A stretch of 8,685 nucleotides of DNA from Marinagarivorans sp. UBA5870 (GTDB lineage Bacteria; Pseudomonadota; Gammaproteobacteria; Pseudomonadales; Cellvibrionaceae), in contig DJFO01000042.1 in assembly GCA_002432555.1 (NCBI GenBank), positions 1 through 8,685 of the forward strand. Direction: 5' to 3'. The notes under the pieces are model-generated. The model saw only the letters and a program-made list of their open reading frames with translations. It did no database searches and had not been told where the DNA came from. The position numbers and the translations under genes were made by a program. Positions 6,259 to 8,685 of this stretch are shown piece after piece; the first letter of the stretch is position 1, and the number at the start of each line of letters is the position of its first letter.

Positions 6259-7118
6259 TCGAGTCGGCCGTTGACGGTCACGGTGCTGATGATGGTCGCT
6301 CGGTTCATGGCCAGTGCCATCACCCGAGCATGTATGGCCAACAAAACCGTCGGAAGGCCGACGCCAAGCCGCTTGGCCAACACCGCCAATTTATTTGAAG
6401 TGTCTACGTCGATGGCTTGTTCCACCTCGGCGATTTCGCGTGGGGCAGGGGCGACCGGTAAACTTCCGCCATCGGTGGATAAACTGTGATATTGCATGGA
6501 GGATAATTGTTGCTGCCAATAGATTTTGGCTTCCGCACCCTGAGCGGTATTCATTTCCTCTTTGACGAATGCCTTGTGGGAGCTTCGCAGTGGAGGGTAT
6601 GGCGTTTCCGGCAGCAGCCGCAGATTTTGCAAATACCTCTGAAACAGTTCGGTAAGCAAAGATGCCATGCTCCAGCCGTCCAGAATCATATGGTGGGCGT
6701 CCCCCAATAGCTGAAAATCGTCCCGGCCCCGCCGCAGTACCGTAAAGCGTATCAAGGTCGGCTGCGACAAGTCGAACCTCGAAGCTTGCAGCAGAGCAAT
6801 TTCACGGCTGATTTGCCGATCGGCATCGTCATCGGGGTCGAGGCAAATGTACCGGAATCGGATTACACCCTCGGCGTGTATCAGCTGCATGGGTCTGCTG
6901 AATTGCCGGAAGTCAAACGACGCCCGCAAAATCGGGTGTCTTGCCACCAGGCGCTCGCCTGCGGTGACGAATTCGGTTTCACTCCACGGACTTTGAATGT
7001 GCAAACTAAAAACATCGTGATAGATATCGCTTTGCGGCTCGAGCTCACAGTGGTAATACATACCCTCCTGCATTTGACTTAGGGGATAGGCGTCAATGAT
7101 TTTGCTGTAGTCGCTCAT
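6237..7118 (-). pseudogene. NRPS condensation domain, N-terminal two thirds, ends out of frame
   Basis: Start of a second NRPS polypeptide. A condensation domain forms the peptide bond between an upstream donor and the amino acid on the next carrier domain. MSDYSKIIDAYPLSQMQEGM is the usual beginning of a stand-alone NRPS gene with the C1 motif (YPLSxxQEGM). The catalytic C3 motif is AHHMILDGWS, with HHMILDG at residues 142-148 (6695-6675), and YWQQQL (200-205) matches C4. The domain reads well up to ISTVTVNGRLE (about residue 287), equivalent to the VSGRPxE segment, and then stops at TAG 6239. The remaining third of the domain, including the part carrying GLFxNTxP, is missing, and no adenylation or carrier domain follows. 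The ATG overlaps the upstream NRPS stop as ATGA (7118-7115), so this was translated by coupling. As it stands the protein would be 293 residues and non-functional. Confidence 0.8.
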
Positions 7119-8685
7119 GTTTCAGTGACTCGATTGGTGGTGGCCTGGATCAAGCGGGCCTTATCTACTTCCTCGATAAAATCAAAAGCCTGTTCCTGGA
7201 CGGCCGCGGGGTGAAAATTTCCGGAAAATTCCGTCGCGAGCTTGGCCAAGGCGTATATTTCCTGATATTCGAATATATTGGCCACCGAAATCTCGATGCC
7301 TCGATGCTGGGCTGATGCAACCATCTGCACCGCCAATATTGAATCGCCGCCGAGTTCAAAAAAATTGTCGTGGATCCCGATCTGAGGCTTTTCCAGCACC
7401 GCCTGCCAGACCTCGACCAGTGCGCATTCGATTTGGCTGCTGGGCGGGGTATAAAAGGAATCTGTGGTCGTATCTCCGGAAGAAAGATTCAGTAGTTGCT
7501 GCCCATCCACTTTGCCATTGGGCAGGAGCGGAAAAGTCTGGACAAAAACAAATGAGCGGGGAATCATCGACTCGGGCAGGTTGCGGCGCAGAAACGCCCG
7601 CAGCTGCGCCCGGGTCGGCGGGTTTAGCACCCGCGAGATTATAAAAGCTACCAGACGCCCTTCCCGCCCAAGCATCACACAAGCTTGTTTCAGCTCGCTC
7701 AACTGACCCAGTACAGCCTCCACCTCGCCCAGTTCGATGCGAACCCCATTAACTTTTGCTTGATGGTCGAGGCGGCCTAAATACAGCAGCTCCCCATCCT
7801 TTCGCCACTTGACCCTATCACCGGTCCGATAAATGTTTTTGTTGGGTGAACCGGGTTCTTCGAACGGTGAAAGGGGAAAGGACCGATGCGTCAGCTCGGC
7901 ATTATTCCAGTATCCCTTGGTGAGTCCTATACCGCCGATGCACAATTCACCCTCTATACCTGGGTAGGCCAGGCGGGGAAAATCTTGCGAATCGTCCTCG
8001 ACTACAAAGAGCTGGCAGTTGTCGATCGGTCAGCCTATGGGCAGGCCGGCCGCCAGTTCTGCATCTGTAATCGAGCCCGCGTGCCACCTGCTCAAAAATA
8101 CCTGTTTATTAAGGCGGTAGGCCGCGGATATATCCGTACATTCGGTCGGCCCATACATGTTGATGAGATCGCATTGACAGTTTGGGCTGAGCAGCCAGGG
8201 CAGGAGACGTTTCATGTGGGTGGCTTCGCCGCCCAGGGCGACTATTTTCAGGCTGTGCAAGCTCCGGTAGCGGGCCGGTTCCGCTGCCTCGATCAGGGAG
8301 TAGATCACGCTGGGAACACAATTCACCACGTCGACCTTCCACTCCTCGATTAAGCGGTTGACAGCTTTGGCGTCAAACGGCCCATTGTCGGCCATCACAA
8401 GACGGGCCCCGGCCATCAGTGGACAAAAGATGTTTTTGATATTTGAATCAAAACAAAATGGGATCAACTGCAAAAGGGTGCAGTCGCTGGTTATTTCTGC
8501 CGCGGAAAGATACCACCGGCACAGGTTCCTCAGGGACTGGTAGGATATGTCTACACCTTTGGCTTTACCTGTGGAGCCGGAGGTGTATATCAAGTAGGCT
8601 GATGTCTCCCCCGAGACGGGCCGGGGGCAGAACACATAAGTCTGGTTCGCCAGCAAGTCCCAGTCGTCGGCCAGAGTCAATGTAC
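7115..8685 (-). pseudogene. NRPS adenylation-thiolation module, 5' part outside the window, in-frame TGA in the adenylation domain
   Basis: The adenylation domain selects and AMP-activates an amino acid and loads it on the following carrier domain. Motifs in order: A3 YTSGSTGKAKG, A4-region FDSNIKNIF, A5 NMYGPTE, YRTGDRVKW (A7), GRLDHQAKVNGVRIELGEVE (A8) and PNGKVDG with the catalytic Lys (7513-7511). The carrier domain has FELGGDSILAVQM, whose Ser (7342-7340) receives phosphopantetheine. The frame runs in from beyond 8685. The lesion is TGA at 8032-8030: the sequence reads AGLPIG-stop-PIDNCQLFVVED, where the family has GxPIGRPI, so the stop replaces the conserved Arg (CGA to TGA is one change). 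Everything after it continues in the same frame to 7115. The tail after the carrier domain (about 45 residues) may be a docking segment for the next NRPS protein, whose ATG overlaps the stop. Unless read through, translation ends before the A7-A10 subdomain and carrier, so the module would be dead. Confidence 0.85.

Noticed and set aside
6237..6300. Programmed -1 ribosomal frameshift joining the two NRPS frames.
   Set aside because: No slippery heptamer is visible, and a frameshift would still join the middle of one domain to the early part of another, giving no functional domain.
5974..8032. Genome-wide reassignment of UGA to an amino acid.
   Set aside because: UGA is the ordinary stop of the glycosyltransferase, the oxidoreductase and the NTF2-like gene at sensible protein ends.

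Overview
The window is bacterial DNA, most likely from a flagellated Gram-negative proteobacterium. It opens with a flagellar export gene of the FliJ type. It has dense, overlapping minus-strand genes with good Shine-Dalgarno sequences, and one exported protein with a classical signal peptide. I cannot name the genus. The fliJ end is visibly richer in G+C than the stretch from about 700 to 1450, which suggests a join between chromosomal backbone and acquired or variable DNA.

Layout. On the plus strand are fliJ (14-481), a gene-free spacer (482-941) and a small exported NTF2/SnoaL-like protein (942-1448). From 1483 to the right edge everything is on the minus strand and reads as the downstream end of a nonribosomal peptide (NRPS) cluster. 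In transcription order, right to left, this is: an adenylation-thiolation module that enters from outside the window (8685-7115); a second NRPS gene that starts with a condensation domain (7118) and ends in an epimerization-like condensation-fold domain (to 5056); a PLP aminotransferase resembling the hydroxyphenylglycine transaminase HpgT group (5107-3773); an Ldh_2-family NAD(P)-dependent 2-hydroxyacid/imino-acid oxidoreductase (3786-2701); and a GT1 glycosyltransferase (2697-1483). The intended logic is probably that the oxidoreductase and aminotransferase make an unusual amino acid, the NRPS builds it into a peptide, and the glycosyltransferase decorates it.

The main observation is that the NRPS core is broken while the accessory genes are not. 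The adenylation domain carries an in-frame TGA exactly where the conserved Arg of the GRPI motif belongs. The second NRPS gene changes frame in mid-domain: the front of a condensation domain is joined to the body of a different condensation-fold domain, with no adenylation or thiolation domain between. That second domain also has an in-frame TGA. The oxidoreductase has a perfectly placed ribosome binding site and a family-like N-terminus but an ATA where its start codon should be. The two TGA codons and the ATA can each be explained by a single C:G to T:A transition. This could be a cluster caught in early decay, an assembly or sequencing problem, or (less likely) a system using stop readthrough and non-standard initiation.
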